Shown here in pieces: positions 45,216 to 53,219 of a DNA stretch of 64,000 nt. Origin of the DNA: Planctomycetota bacterium (GTDB lineage Bacteria > Planctomycetota > Phycisphaerae > Sedimentisphaerales > Anaerobacaceae); NCBI GenBank assembly GCA_020351025.1, contig CP070728.1, forward strand, positions 1,631,533 to 1,695,532, read 5' to 3'. The notes below the pieces were generated by a model. It had not been told where the DNA came from. It searched no databases and saw only the letters and a program-made list of their open reading frames with translations. The translations under genes and the position numbers were made by a program. How positions within the stretch are numbered: position 1 is the first letter of the stretch; each line of letters begins with the position of its first letter.

Positions 45216-46748
45216 ATGCACAATGCAAAATGCACTTGTTGGAACTGCCCCGCGATTGATTTAGCTGGCAAAGTAGACTTCCGTGCCTGCGGCCAATCCG
45301 GCAAACAGTTCGATAAAACCCTCGATTCGACCCAAGAAACACACATTATGGCAGAATGCAAGCGAAGACCCGAACTCGGCCTCTACGACCCAATGGCCAT
45401 CACATTCCAAGAGTGCCCACAGTGGCAAGAAACCCCATACGGATACATCCTCAAAGATATGAGGGTGATGATTCTTGGCATCGACGGCTATCTCGGCTGG
45501 ACTCTCGCTCTCTGGCTCGGCTCTCTCGGCTGTAAGGTTAGCGGTGTCGACAACTACAATCGAAGAAACTGGGTAAAGGAAAGAGGCGCTCACACCATTG
45601 TACCCATCTCCAGAATGAACCAAAGACTTCGCGCAGCAAAAGAGATACTCGACATCGATATTGATTTCCGCCAGATAGACATCTATACCCAACGGGAACG
45701 CCTAAAGGAATTCATCGATGAAGTAAAACCTGAATCAATTATTCACTATGCAGAAAACCCCTCTCCTGCTTTCAGTATGATCGATGTTGAACATGCCATC
45801 GAAGTGCAAAAAAACAATGTCCTCGGAACCCTCGCATTGCTGTTTACAATCCGAGACACCGTACCCGAATCGGCTTTGCTCAAACTTGGAACCATGGGCG
45901 AATATGGAACGCCTCTAACTGGAAGACCGCTCTTCGAGGGAATCTTCCCTGCTGAGGCAATACTTCAGTGGGGTGGACGCGAATGGAGCCTCGGTGGTGA
46001 GCTGACACCGAGAGACCCTGTAAGCTTCTATCACGTCAGTAAAGTTCAGGATACGTTCAACGTCTATGAAGCCTGTAAATACTGGTGGCTGAGGTCCTTC
46101 GACATTATGCAAGGCGTAATCTTCGGTGTCCATACCGACCAGGTAGCCGCTGACCCGCGCCTTCGAACTCGCCTCGACATCGACGAATGGTTCGGAACAA
46201 TTATAAACCGCTTCGTCGCCCAGGCAGTCATTGGTATCCCTTTAACCCTCTACGGACTCGGCAAGCAGATAAGGGGCTTCATCGCCCTCAGAGATGCTAT
46301 GGAATGCATGACAAGGCTAATCTGTGCACCTCCTGAACCAGGCCAATACGCCGTTGTCAACCAAATCTCCGGCATCCACAGCGCAAGACAGCTCGCCTAC
46401 ACCGTCGCAAAAATCGGCAGAGAATATTTCAATCTGCCTGTCCAAATTCAGCGGGTCGAAAACCCAAGAGTTGAAGCCGATGAGCATCCTTTCGAGGCAC
46501 TCTATGAAAAGCTCCCAAAAAGATACGGCTTTAAGCCGAAGGTAACAATAGATGAGGAAATCACCCGGATGTTTGAACTGTTTTTGACACCCGAGGTCAA
46601 AAAGCGAATCGAGGAAAGAAAACAAGTAATAATGCCTAAAACCTGGTGGTCAGGCGTCAAAAAGGAAGTAGAAAGGCTCGAACTGCTGGATTTGAAGGGA
46701 GAAATCGAGGAAGATGAGCGATTGCGAATGTTTAAGGTTCACAGATAA
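45216..46748 (+). CDS. UDP-sulfoquinovose synthase (SQD1/SqdB) homologue with Cys-rich extension
   Basis: 510 residues. Residues ~82-480 match SQD1: M-I-L-G-I-D-G-Y-L-G-W NAD loop near 88, K-L-G-T-M-G-E-Y-G (Thr226), S-F-Y-H-V-S-K (Tyr272, Lys276), N-Q-I-S-G and the C-terminal N-P-R-V-E-A-D-E-H. SQD1 makes UDP-sulfoquinovose from UDP-glucose and sulfite. Near the substrate site the plant E-Q-R-S-A-P-Y-S-M-I-D becomes E-N-P-S-P-A-F-S-M-I-D, so the product may differ. The ~80-residue N-terminal extension holds six Cys (C6, C8, C11 and later). AAGGAG 6 bases before the ATG supports that start. Confidence 0.85.
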   Translation: MHNAKCTCWNCPAIDLAGKVDFRACGQSGKQFDKTLDSTQETHIMAECKRRPELGLYDPMAITFQECPQWQETPYGYILKDMRVMILGIDGYLGWTLALWLGSLGCKVSGVDNYNRRNWVKERGAHTIVPISRMNQRLRAAKEILDIDIDFRQIDIYTQRERLKEFIDEVKPESIIHYAENPSPAFSMIDVEHAIEVQKNNVLGTLALLFTIRDTVPESALLKLGTMGEYGTPLTGRPLFEGIFPAEAILQWGGREWSLGGELTPRDPVSFYHVSKVQDTFNVYEACKYWWLRSFDIMQGVIFGVHTDQVAADPRLRTRLDIDEWFGTIINRFVAQAVIGIPLTLYGLGKQIRGFIALRDAMECMTRLICAPPEPGQYAVVNQISGIHSARQLAYTVAKIGREYFNLPVQIQRVENPRVEADEHPFEALYEKLPKRYGFKPKVTIDEEITRMFELFLTPEVKKRIEERKQVIMPKTWWSGVKKEVERLELLDLKGEIEEDERLRMFKVHR

Positions 46749-47061
46749 AAACTTCAACCAAGAAGTCCTCCAGAGCGATTTGCCCGTCTTCGTTGACTTC
46801 TGGGGCTCCTGGTGCCCGCCGTGCAAAACGGTCGAACCGATAATGGATGAACTGGCTAAGCACTTCGACGGAAAAGTAAAAGTTGGAAAGCTCAACGTAG
46901 ACCAAAATCCCGCAACAAGGTCTCTGTTTAATATATCAGGTGCCCCGACTTTTATCTTATTTAAAGATGGTCAGGCACTTGAAAGAATCGTAGGTGCTCG
47001 CTCAAAAAAACAACTTGTTCTGTTTATTGAAAAAACTCTTGAGTCACAACAGCCAGAATAA
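46714..47061 (+). CDS. Thioredoxin
   Basis: 115 residues, cytoplasmic. Active site W33-C-P-P-C37, a WCPPC variant of WCGPC; the P-T-F-I-L-F-K-D-G cis-Pro region near residue 80 is standard. It overlaps the upstream sulfosugar synthase gene by 35 bp, a long overlap that makes co-translation very likely. With that neighbour, a job in reducing APS to sulfite or in delivering sulfite to the synthase is possible, but this is inference from position. It may also be a general thioredoxin. Confidence 0.93.
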   Translation: MSDCECLRFTDKNFNQEVLQSDLPVFVDFWGSWCPPCKTVEPIMDELAKHFDGKVKVGKLNVDQNPATRSLFNISGAPTFILFKDGQALERIVGARSKKQLVLFIEKTLESQQPE

Positions 47062-47084
47062 CACCAAAATAGCAGCACTAATTT

Positions 47085-48053
47085 ATGCAAAAACAGCCTA
47101 ACATAAAACGCATATTTATCACCGGCGGAGCAGGTTTCATCGGCGCCAACCTCACCAAGTATCTAATCGATAATCTCAAATGCAACGTTACCGTATACGA
47201 CAATCTCACTACAGGCTCAAAGGCTAATCTAGATAGGGCCGTTGCCAATTCCGCAAAAAACGGAGCCGTTGAATTTATTGAAGGTGACATCCTCGACTTT
47301 GACACACTCAATAAAGCTGTCGCCAAACATGATACCGTAGTTCACCTCGCTGCACATACTCGAGTACGCGAATCCATCAAGAACCCCAAGGAAAATCAGA
47401 CGGTAAATTCAATAGGCACATTCAACACCATCGAAGCAGCTCGAAAGCAACGTGTTGATAAATTTGTCTTCGCCTCTTCAAATGCCGCTGTTGGCGAACA
47501 AAAACCACCAATAAACGAAAAGATGATTCCAAAACCACTTTCGCCATATGGCGCCGTAAAGCTCTACGGCGAAGCCATTTGTTCGGCCTACTATCATTCC
47601 TACGGACTCAAGACCGTCTCCCTGCGATTTGCAAACGCCTACGGCCCATATTCAGACCACAAAACCTCGGTCATCGCCAAATTCCTAAAAAGAATAAGAG
47701 ATGGCAAAAAGCTCGAAATATACGGCGATGGCAAACAAACACGAGACTTCATACACGCTCATGACATCTGCCAGGCAATCTACCTTATCATTACTCACGA
47801 TAACTCCAGCCCCAGCCCCTGGGGCCAGGTCTTCCAAATCGCTACCGGCAAAGAAACCGCTATTATCAAATTAGCTCAAATGCTCATTAGCTTTACAGAT
47901 TCTCCGAAAAACCTTATAACCTTCGCTCCACCAATAAAGGGTGAAATAAGAAAAAATTTCTCTGACATAACAAAAGCAAAAGAAATCTTTGGTTTTTCTC
48001 CGAAGATGAATTTAAATACTGAACTGAAGGCATTATGTGAGGAAACAGGCTAA
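47085..48053 (+). CDS. NAD-dependent sugar epimerase/dehydratase (GalE-like)
   Basis: 322 residues of the extended SDR family. G-G-A-G-F-I-G at residues 14-20, Y-G-A-V-K catalytic pair (Tyr and Lys) near residue 155, R-F-A-N-A-Y-G-P and R-D-F-I-H-A-H-D motifs. Members epimerise UDP-glucose/galactose or related nucleotide sugars; the exact substrate is not readable. It is the third gene of the sulfosugar operon, 23 bp after thioredoxin. Confidence 0.88.
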   Translation: MQKQPNIKRIFITGGAGFIGANLTKYLIDNLKCNVTVYDNLTTGSKANLDRAVANSAKNGAVEFIEGDILDFDTLNKAVAKHDTVVHLAAHTRVRESIKNPKENQTVNSIGTFNTIEAARKQRVDKFVFASSNAAVGEQKPPINEKMIPKPLSPYGAVKLYGEAICSAYYHSYGLKTVSLRFANAYGPYSDHKTSVIAKFLKRIRDGKKLEIYGDGKQTRDFIHAHDICQAIYLIITHDNSSPSPWGQVFQIATGKETAIIKLAQMLISFTDSPKNLITFAPPIKGEIRKNFSDITKAKEIFGFSPKMNLNTELKALCEETG

Positions 48054-48056
48054 AAA

Positions 48057-49100
48057 ATGTCAAATTTAAGAATTATTGGTTTAATCATAGGTGTTCTTGG
48101 CTTGATTCTAACCTTTAGAGTTTACCGTGGTCCGCGATGGAGAAGATTAAACTTCGTGCTTTCTGGAATCTTCTCTCTCGCCATTATCGCTGTCTCCCTC
48201 AACCCGGATTTGCTTAATAGAGCCGCGGGAATGCTTGCTCTAAAACAGCAGGAACGCGGACGAATACTTACTCTCCTGATTTTCTCAAGTATTGGCCTGT
48301 GGTTTTTCTTGATCCACTACAGAACCCGGTTAGACGAGCATCGACATCAATTCGACCTCTTAATCCGAAATTTCGGCCATGAAGAAGTAAAACACATATT
48401 AGAACAACAAGTCAAAGAAAAACAAATTATGGTCATCCTTCCCGCTTATAATGAGGGCAAAAATCTCGGCGAGCTTCTAAGAAAAATGCCGCAAAAAATA
48501 AATAATATGAACGTCGGCGCGCTCGTCGTTGATGATGGAAGCGACGATGACACATCCAGCGTCGCAAGACAGGTAGGGGCACTCGTAGTCCGAAATAGAA
48601 TTAACCGCGGCCAAGGAGCTGCTTCCAGATTAGGTTACGATATTCTTCTCAAGCACAATGTACCCTTCGGCGTGACTATGGACTCCGACGGCCAGCACCA
48701 GCATGAAGATGTTGAAAAGGTCATTAGGCCAGTCTTGGATGATAAGTTCGACTTGGTCATCGGGTCGAGAATACTTGGGAAAAGGGAAAAAACCGCTTTC
48801 TTACGTAGCTTCGGTATCACACTCTTTACAAAAATTATTAATGTCTTAACAGGATTGAAATTGACAGATTGCTCCAGCGGCTTCAAGGCATTCAATATCG
48901 CAAAGATGAAGCAACTTGAATTAAGGGAAGACCAGTTCCAGTCTGCCGAAGTCATTATAGAGGCCGCCAAAAAAGGACTCAGAATCGGCGAGGTCCCCAT
49001 AACCATCACAAAAAGAATGCACGGAAAAAGCAAAAAAGGAAAAGACTTCACCTATGGCCTGAACTTCGCAAAAACAATTCTCAGAAGCTGGTGGAGATAA
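48057..49100 (+). CDS. DUF2304-GT2 fusion glycosyltransferase
   Basis: 347 residues. Residues 1-~100 are a DUF2304-like membrane part (three hydrophobic segments), and ~125-345 a GT2 domain with V-I-L-P-A-Y-N-E-G-K-N, V-V-D-D-G-S-D-D-D-T and M-D-S-D-G-Q-H motifs, resembling polyprenyl-phosphate sugar synthases. DUF2304 is normally a separate small protein next to such GT2 genes, so a fusion is plausible. The start is 3 bp after the epimerase stop. It would load a sugar onto a lipid carrier. Confidence 0.85.
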   Translation: MSNLRIIGLIIGVLGLILTFRVYRGPRWRRLNFVLSGIFSLAIIAVSLNPDLLNRAAGMLALKQQERGRILTLLIFSSIGLWFFLIHYRTRLDEHRHQFDLLIRNFGHEEVKHILEQQVKEKQIMVILPAYNEGKNLGELLRKMPQKINNMNVGALVVDDGSDDDTSSVARQVGALVVRNRINRGQGAASRLGYDILLKHNVPFGVTMDSDGQHQHEDVEKVIRPVLDDKFDLVIGSRILGKREKTAFLRSFGITLFTKIINVLTGLKLTDCSSGFKAFNIAKMKQLELREDQFQSAEVIIEAAKKGLRIGEVPITITKRMHGKSKKGKDFTYGLNFAKTILRSWWR

Positions 49101-50536
49101 AGGATAATCTTGTGAGCATTAAGCGTAAACAAAATCCGAACAATAGCCTGAGCCGACGTAATGTCCTAAAATGTGGACTCTACGCCGGTCTATCAGTAAC
49201 CTTACCCAGCAGCCTTTGGCTCAGTGGCTGCAGAAAGAAACAGCAGCGAAAAGCCCCCAATGTTATTCTCATCTCAATCGATACCGCAAGAAGTGACCAC
49301 TGCTCTGCATGTGGCTATCGACGCGATACTACCCCTAACCTTCGCGCCTTTGCAAAGCAAGGTACCAGTTTCACCACGGCATATGCACCATCGGCCGCAA
49401 CAGGGCCATCGCACGCAACAATGCTTACTGCTTTGTATCCTATGGAACACAGGGTCGTCAAAAATGGGTTAAAATTGTCACAAGAATACGACACTCTCGC
49501 AGAGTGCCTAAGTGCCCATGGCTACCAAACTGCTGCCGTAGTTAGTTCTTTTGTCCTAGATTCCAAATTCGGTTACGCGCAAGGATTTTCCTTCTTCGAG
49601 GACAATATAGAACCAGAAGCATCTTCTACCACCAAGGAAACTTGGAAAGGTCATAAGCTTGAGAGCGGCTTCGACCAACGTGCCAATTATACAACACCAA
49701 AGGCAATCAACTGGCTAAAGAACCAACGCGACCCAGCCCAGACGTTCTTCCTATTCCTGCACTACTGGGACCCACACTGGCCATACGACCCACCTGAGCC
49801 TTTTTCCTCCAAGTTTACCCAGGGAAAGCAATGGGGGAGCTTAAACAGAACAATAGCACGCTATGACGCTGAAATTGCATTCGCCGATTATGAAATCAGC
49901 AAACTTCTCACAGTTCTGAAACGAATGAAACTTGAAAAGGATACCCTCATCGTCATTACCTCAGACCATGGCGAAGGGCTTATGCAACATGGTCACATGG
50001 GCCACGGAATTCACCTCTACGAAGAGGCTGTCCGCGTGCCGCTGATATTTCGCTGGCCAAAGCATATCCCAAAAAATCGAACCATCACTGCCCCCGTTGG
50101 ACTAATAAGTCTCACTCCCACTATTCTTGACCTCGTCGGCATATACCCTGGTGATGGGCCCCTCCAGCGTCAAAGCCTCGCAGCTGCCATCCGCGGCCAA
50201 ACCACTCTTGACCCCGCTCAGCCAGTATACCTTTATCGCTCCCATTACGAAGGCTCGAACATCGGGCGGTTTTGGGTTGAGGGCGAAAAGTTCGGCGTCA
50301 GAATTGGGAAATGGAAATACATCGAAGGCAAGGAAGAAAACACAAAAGAACTCTTTGACCTCACCACCGACCCCACAGAGCGCAAAAATCTCTATCCCGC
50401 CACTCCAAAGTTGACAGCACAACTTGCTTCTCTGCTGCAAGAATGGAAACAAGCACACACAAAGACCGATGCCATGCCTGGCAAAATTGCCGAGGAAGAC
50501 CTCGCACCTCTCAAGGCCTTAGGTTACGTCCAGTGA
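49091..50536 (+). CDS. Tat-exported sulfatase-fold protein without the FGly cysteine
   Basis: 481 residues. A twin-arginine signal (SRRNVLK at about residues 20-26, then a hydrophobic stretch ending LSGC) suggests export through Tat as a lipoprotein. I-L-I-S-I-D-T-A-R gives the metal site, and the position of the C/S-x-P-S-R signature reads T-G-P-S-H, with Thr in place of the modified Cys. E-G-L-M-Q-H-G-H and S-D-H-G complete the core. This is the phosphoryl-transferase or sulfatase-like subclass, not an FGly-type sulfatase. It overlaps the GT2 gene by 10 bp; a GTG at 49112 is an alternative start. Confidence 0.82.
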   Translation: MEIKDNLVSIKRKQNPNNSLSRRNVLKCGLYAGLSVTLPSSLWLSGCRKKQQRKAPNVILISIDTARSDHCSACGYRRDTTPNLRAFAKQGTSFTTAYAPSAATGPSHATMLTALYPMEHRVVKNGLKLSQEYDTLAECLSAHGYQTAAVVSSFVLDSKFGYAQGFSFFEDNIEPEASSTTKETWKGHKLESGFDQRANYTTPKAINWLKNQRDPAQTFFLFLHYWDPHWPYDPPEPFSSKFTQGKQWGSLNRTIARYDAEIAFADYEISKLLTVLKRMKLEKDTLIVITSDHGEGLMQHGHMGHGIHLYEEAVRVPLIFRWPKHIPKNRTITAPVGLISLTPTILDLVGIYPGDGPLQRQSLAAAIRGQTTLDPAQPVYLYRSHYEGSNIGRFWVEGEKFGVRIGKWKYIEGKEENTKELFDLTTDPTERKNLYPATPKLTAQLASLLQEWKQAHTKTDAMPGKIAEEDLAPLKALGYVQ

Positions 50537-50578
50537 GAAACATAACCATAACAGCAGACGACCTCTTTAGTGTTCCTA

Positions 50579-51472
50579 TTACCGCTTTTTCTCCGCCGCA
50601 ATACGACGCGAAAGCCGACGCCAAGCTTTCATAGACCGCGCAAGGTTCTCGTGTACATCTCCACCTATCCCCCAGCCCTGCAACCCTATCGGCCCACTGT
50701 AACCAAGCTCATCCAGCTTTCTCAAAAACTTATAAACGTCAAAGTCCCCCTTATCCAGCGTCTCAATTGACCCCTCCCGCGATGAGCCGTTTATCGTCAC
50801 CGTAAATAAATAAGGCATCACTCGCTCCATCAGCTCCTCCATGTTCTCCTCGCCGTCAATCCTAAGCCAGTGATAAAGATTTAAACTCAACCCAATATTC
50901 GCTCGCCCGACCTTCTTAACCACCCGCAGCGCATCGTCTGTCCGCTCCACCCATTCATTTACATGCGGATAAAGTATAACTCTAAGTCCCGCCACCTCCG
51001 CCATATCTGCTATCTCTCTGACAATCTCAACCGCACGTTCATCACCCTCAGGCGAAGAACTCTTATACTTTTCGCTCCAAATATGAAGCCAAATCGCTGT
51101 ATCTCGACCATTCAATAATTCGATTGCCTCTTTCAGCCCCGCTTCATACTTCGGCTTATCCCCATCCAGGCACGCCCCGAAATAAACAGGAAACGCCTTC
51201 AGACCACACCTGTCCAGCTCATCAAGCATCTCAGCTAAACCATAATCCCTTCGCTTCGGATTGCCTTCCCAATAACCTATCCCTGCATAACCTAATTCTT
51301 TGAGCATCTCTACCTGCTCCCTTGCCGTGCGATGTTTCAAATCTATTGTCCCCGTATCCATCGCAAAAAACTCATTAGGCAAGCCTTTTTTCGCAACTCC
51401 CGTGCAGGAATAGAAAAATAAACAACCAACTAATAAAAAAACAGCTCCCACAACCCGTACCTGACGCCGCAT
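50579..51472 (-). CDS. Exported TIM-barrel sugar isomerase/epimerase-like lipoprotein
   Basis: 297 residues with a signal peptide ending at a lipobox (F-F-Y-S-C, Cys ~23). The rest is a xylose-isomerase-like TIM barrel (sugar phosphate isomerase/epimerase, IolE/AP endonuclease 2 family), with V-Y-F-G-A, H-I-W-S-E, L-Y-P-H-V-N-E-W and L-S-L-N-L-Y-H-W segments that carry likely metal ligands. Placement outside the cytoplasm is unusual for the family but common in planctomycetes and Bacteroidetes. Last gene of the sugar operon. Confidence 0.8.
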   Translation of the reverse strand: MRRQVRVVGAVFLLVGCLFFYSCTGVAKKGLPNEFFAMDTGTIDLKHRTAREQVEMLKELGYAGIGYWEGNPKRRDYGLAEMLDELDRCGLKAFPVYFGACLDGDKPKYEAGLKEAIELLNGRDTAIWLHIWSEKYKSSSPEGDERAVEIVREIADMAEVAGLRVILYPHVNEWVERTDDALRVVKKVGRANIGLSLNLYHWLRIDGEENMEELMERVMPYLFTVTINGSSREGSIETLDKGDFDVYKFLRKLDELGYSGPIGLQGWGIGGDVHENLARSMKAWRRLSRRIAAEKKR

Positions 51473-51507
51473 ATTTCGTTCCTTTCTTCTTTTGTTAAAT
51501 TCAGCAA

Positions 51508-52428
51508 CTATACTTTAGGAGGAAAAACACTTCGCAGATACGCAATATTCTTTGCAAAAATCACCTCATCCTCCGCACTCACCGGTTTACTCGGCTCCCA
51601 CTTGCTGCTTTCGAAAACAATCCACCCCCGATACTCAATGTCGTCTATCGCCTCACGAACACGGCGAAAATCTATCTCACCCTTGCCGAACTCCTCATCA
51701 CCGTAATCCTTTGCATGAAACTCACAGATTTGCTTACCTAAAACTCGTATCTCCTTATAAATATCATAACCTTTCTTGTGCGAGTTCCCAACATCGTAGT
51801 AAACCTGCACAGCCGGGCAGCCTACCTTCTCAATTATCTCCATATTTTGCTCGGCGCTCATCCACGACTCCAGACCCAAAACCACTCCCGCCTTCTCAGC
51901 CTTCGGCGCCAGCTGCTTTAGCTTTTCTGCGACAATCGCTCTGCCTTCCGCATCACCCGACAAATCCCTCTCGCCGAAAAACGGCACGAGAATCCTCCCC
52001 ACCCTCATCAAATGTGCAACCTCAATCCCCTCACCAAGCCACTGCTCCCAACGCGGGTCACTCTTGTAAGGTGCCCAACCCAAAGCAACCATCCCAAAAG
52101 AAGCAATCTCAATACCGCTCTCCTCTACTGTCGCCATGTGCTTCTCCTGCAGGCACTTCTTGTGCAAAATAGGTAAATCATCGTCCGCCATCCCAAAATC
52201 CACCTGAACCCCATCTGCCCCTAACCGCCTCGCAACCTCAAACGCCGACACATCCGCTATCCACCCAACTGTCCAGTCACAAATACCTATCTTAAAGCCT
52301 CCCTTGCATAGTTTCTTTTGCGATACCTCGGACTCTAAAGGCTGACACCCGCCTGCCAACGCTAAACCCGCGATAGCTCGGGCCGTACTCAACATCATCT
52401 CACGCCGATTTTGTCTCGAATCTTTCAT
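51508..52428 (-). CDS. Exported TIM-barrel sugar isomerase/epimerase
   Basis: 306 residues. The N-terminus (NRREMML then A-I-A-G-L-A-L-A-G-G-C) is a twin-arginine-like signal with lipobox. A TIM-barrel of the same family as the next gene follows (V-F-E-S-S-K-W-E, E-F-H-A-K-D-Y, Y-Y-D-V-G-N). The gene overlaps the SUMF1-domain gene by 4 bp (ATGA). The two barrels are clearly paralogous in fold but not close in sequence. The reaction is unknown; see the findings for an oxidation-elimination idea. Confidence 0.8.
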   Translation of the reverse strand: MKDSRQNRREMMLSTARAIAGLALAGGCQPLESEVSQKKLCKGGFKIGICDWTVGWIADVSAFEVARRLGADGVQVDFGMADDDLPILHKKCLQEKHMATVEESGIEIASFGMVALGWAPYKSDPRWEQWLGEGIEVAHLMRVGRILVPFFGERDLSGDAEGRAIVAEKLKQLAPKAEKAGVVLGLESWMSAEQNMEIIEKVGCPAVQVYYDVGNSHKKGYDIYKEIRVLGKQICEFHAKDYGDEEFGKGEIDFRRVREAIDDIEYRGWIVFESSKWEPSKPVSAEDEVIFAKNIAYLRSVFPPKV

Positions 52429-53216
52429 TCTGATACCTCCATCAATATACGAAAACCTGTATGTTTAAACTGGTACGAGGCAGGCGCACTGCTCCGTGCC
52501 GCACACCGACAACCTCGTGCAAAATAGCTCCACGAACCTCCTCGAATCACTCGATATGTACCCTCAGCCGGACCAACAGGGTCAACAACTCCCTCCTCCG
52601 GATATTCAGCACCGTATATGTCACTACACCACTCCGAAACATTGCCGTGCATATCGTAAAGACCCCACGCATTCGCCTTCTTACCGGCAACCTCGTGCGT
52701 TTGACCCTCACTATTATCTGCGTACCACCCCATCTCGTCAATATCACCATTTCCCCAAAAAGCACCGGTTGTACCCGCCCGGCAGGCATATTCCCACTCA
52801 GCCTCGGTAGGCAAACGATAACATCTGCCCTCCTTCTCTGATAACTTCTCGCAAAAAGCAACCGCTTCCCTCCAAGATACCTTCTCTACCGGCAAATCCC
52901 CACCCTTAAAATGTGACCGGTTAATGTCCATCACAGAATTCCACTGTGCCTGTGTCACTTCCGTCACACCAATGCGAAACGGCCGCGTTAATTTAACCCT
53001 ATGCTGCAATTCATCTCCCTGCCGACCATCCTCCTCTATCGGGCTGCCCATCACAAATTCCCCCGCCGGTATATACGCCAACTTCATCCCTATAGAATTA
53101 ACCATCACCTCCCCCAGCTCTATATTCGTCCTCTCAGTCTCACCACCCAGCACCAAACACACAGCAGCAAAAACCAATAAAGCCAATACTACTCTTGCAA
53201 ATTCCTTCACAATCAA
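52425..53216 (-). CDS. SUMF1/FGE-fold protein, exported
   Basis: 263 residues with a signal peptide (about residues 8-25). The formylglycine-generating-enzyme-like fold is clear: I-P-A-G-E-F-V-M-G-S, T-E-V-T-Q-A-Q-W, R-L-P-T-E-A-E-W-E-Y-A-C-R-A-G and V-I-R-G-G-S-W. In true FGE the last motif carries two copper-binding Cys; here the first is replaced (S-Y-F-A-R-G-C-R-C), so it is probably not an FGE, and its location outside the cytoplasm also argues against that. Such domains often bind sugars or act in other oxidations. It is co-translated with the TIM-barrel gene. Confidence 0.82.
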   Translation of the reverse strand: MIVKEFARVVLALLVFAAVCLVLGGETERTNIELGEVMVNSIGMKLAYIPAGEFVMGSPIEEDGRQGDELQHRVKLTRPFRIGVTEVTQAQWNSVMDINRSHFKGGDLPVEKVSWREAVAFCEKLSEKEGRCYRLPTEAEWEYACRAGTTGAFWGNGDIDEMGWYADNSEGQTHEVAGKKANAWGLYDMHGNVSEWCSDIYGAEYPEEGVVDPVGPAEGTYRVIRGGSWSYFARGCRCAARSSAPASYQFKHTGFRILMEVSE

Positions 53217-53219
53217 CTC

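Noticed and set aside
52425-53216. A formylglycine-generating enzyme for sulfatases
   Set aside because: One of the two copper-binding Cys is missing and the protein carries a signal peptide; the nearby sulfatase-fold protein also lacks the Cys to be modified.
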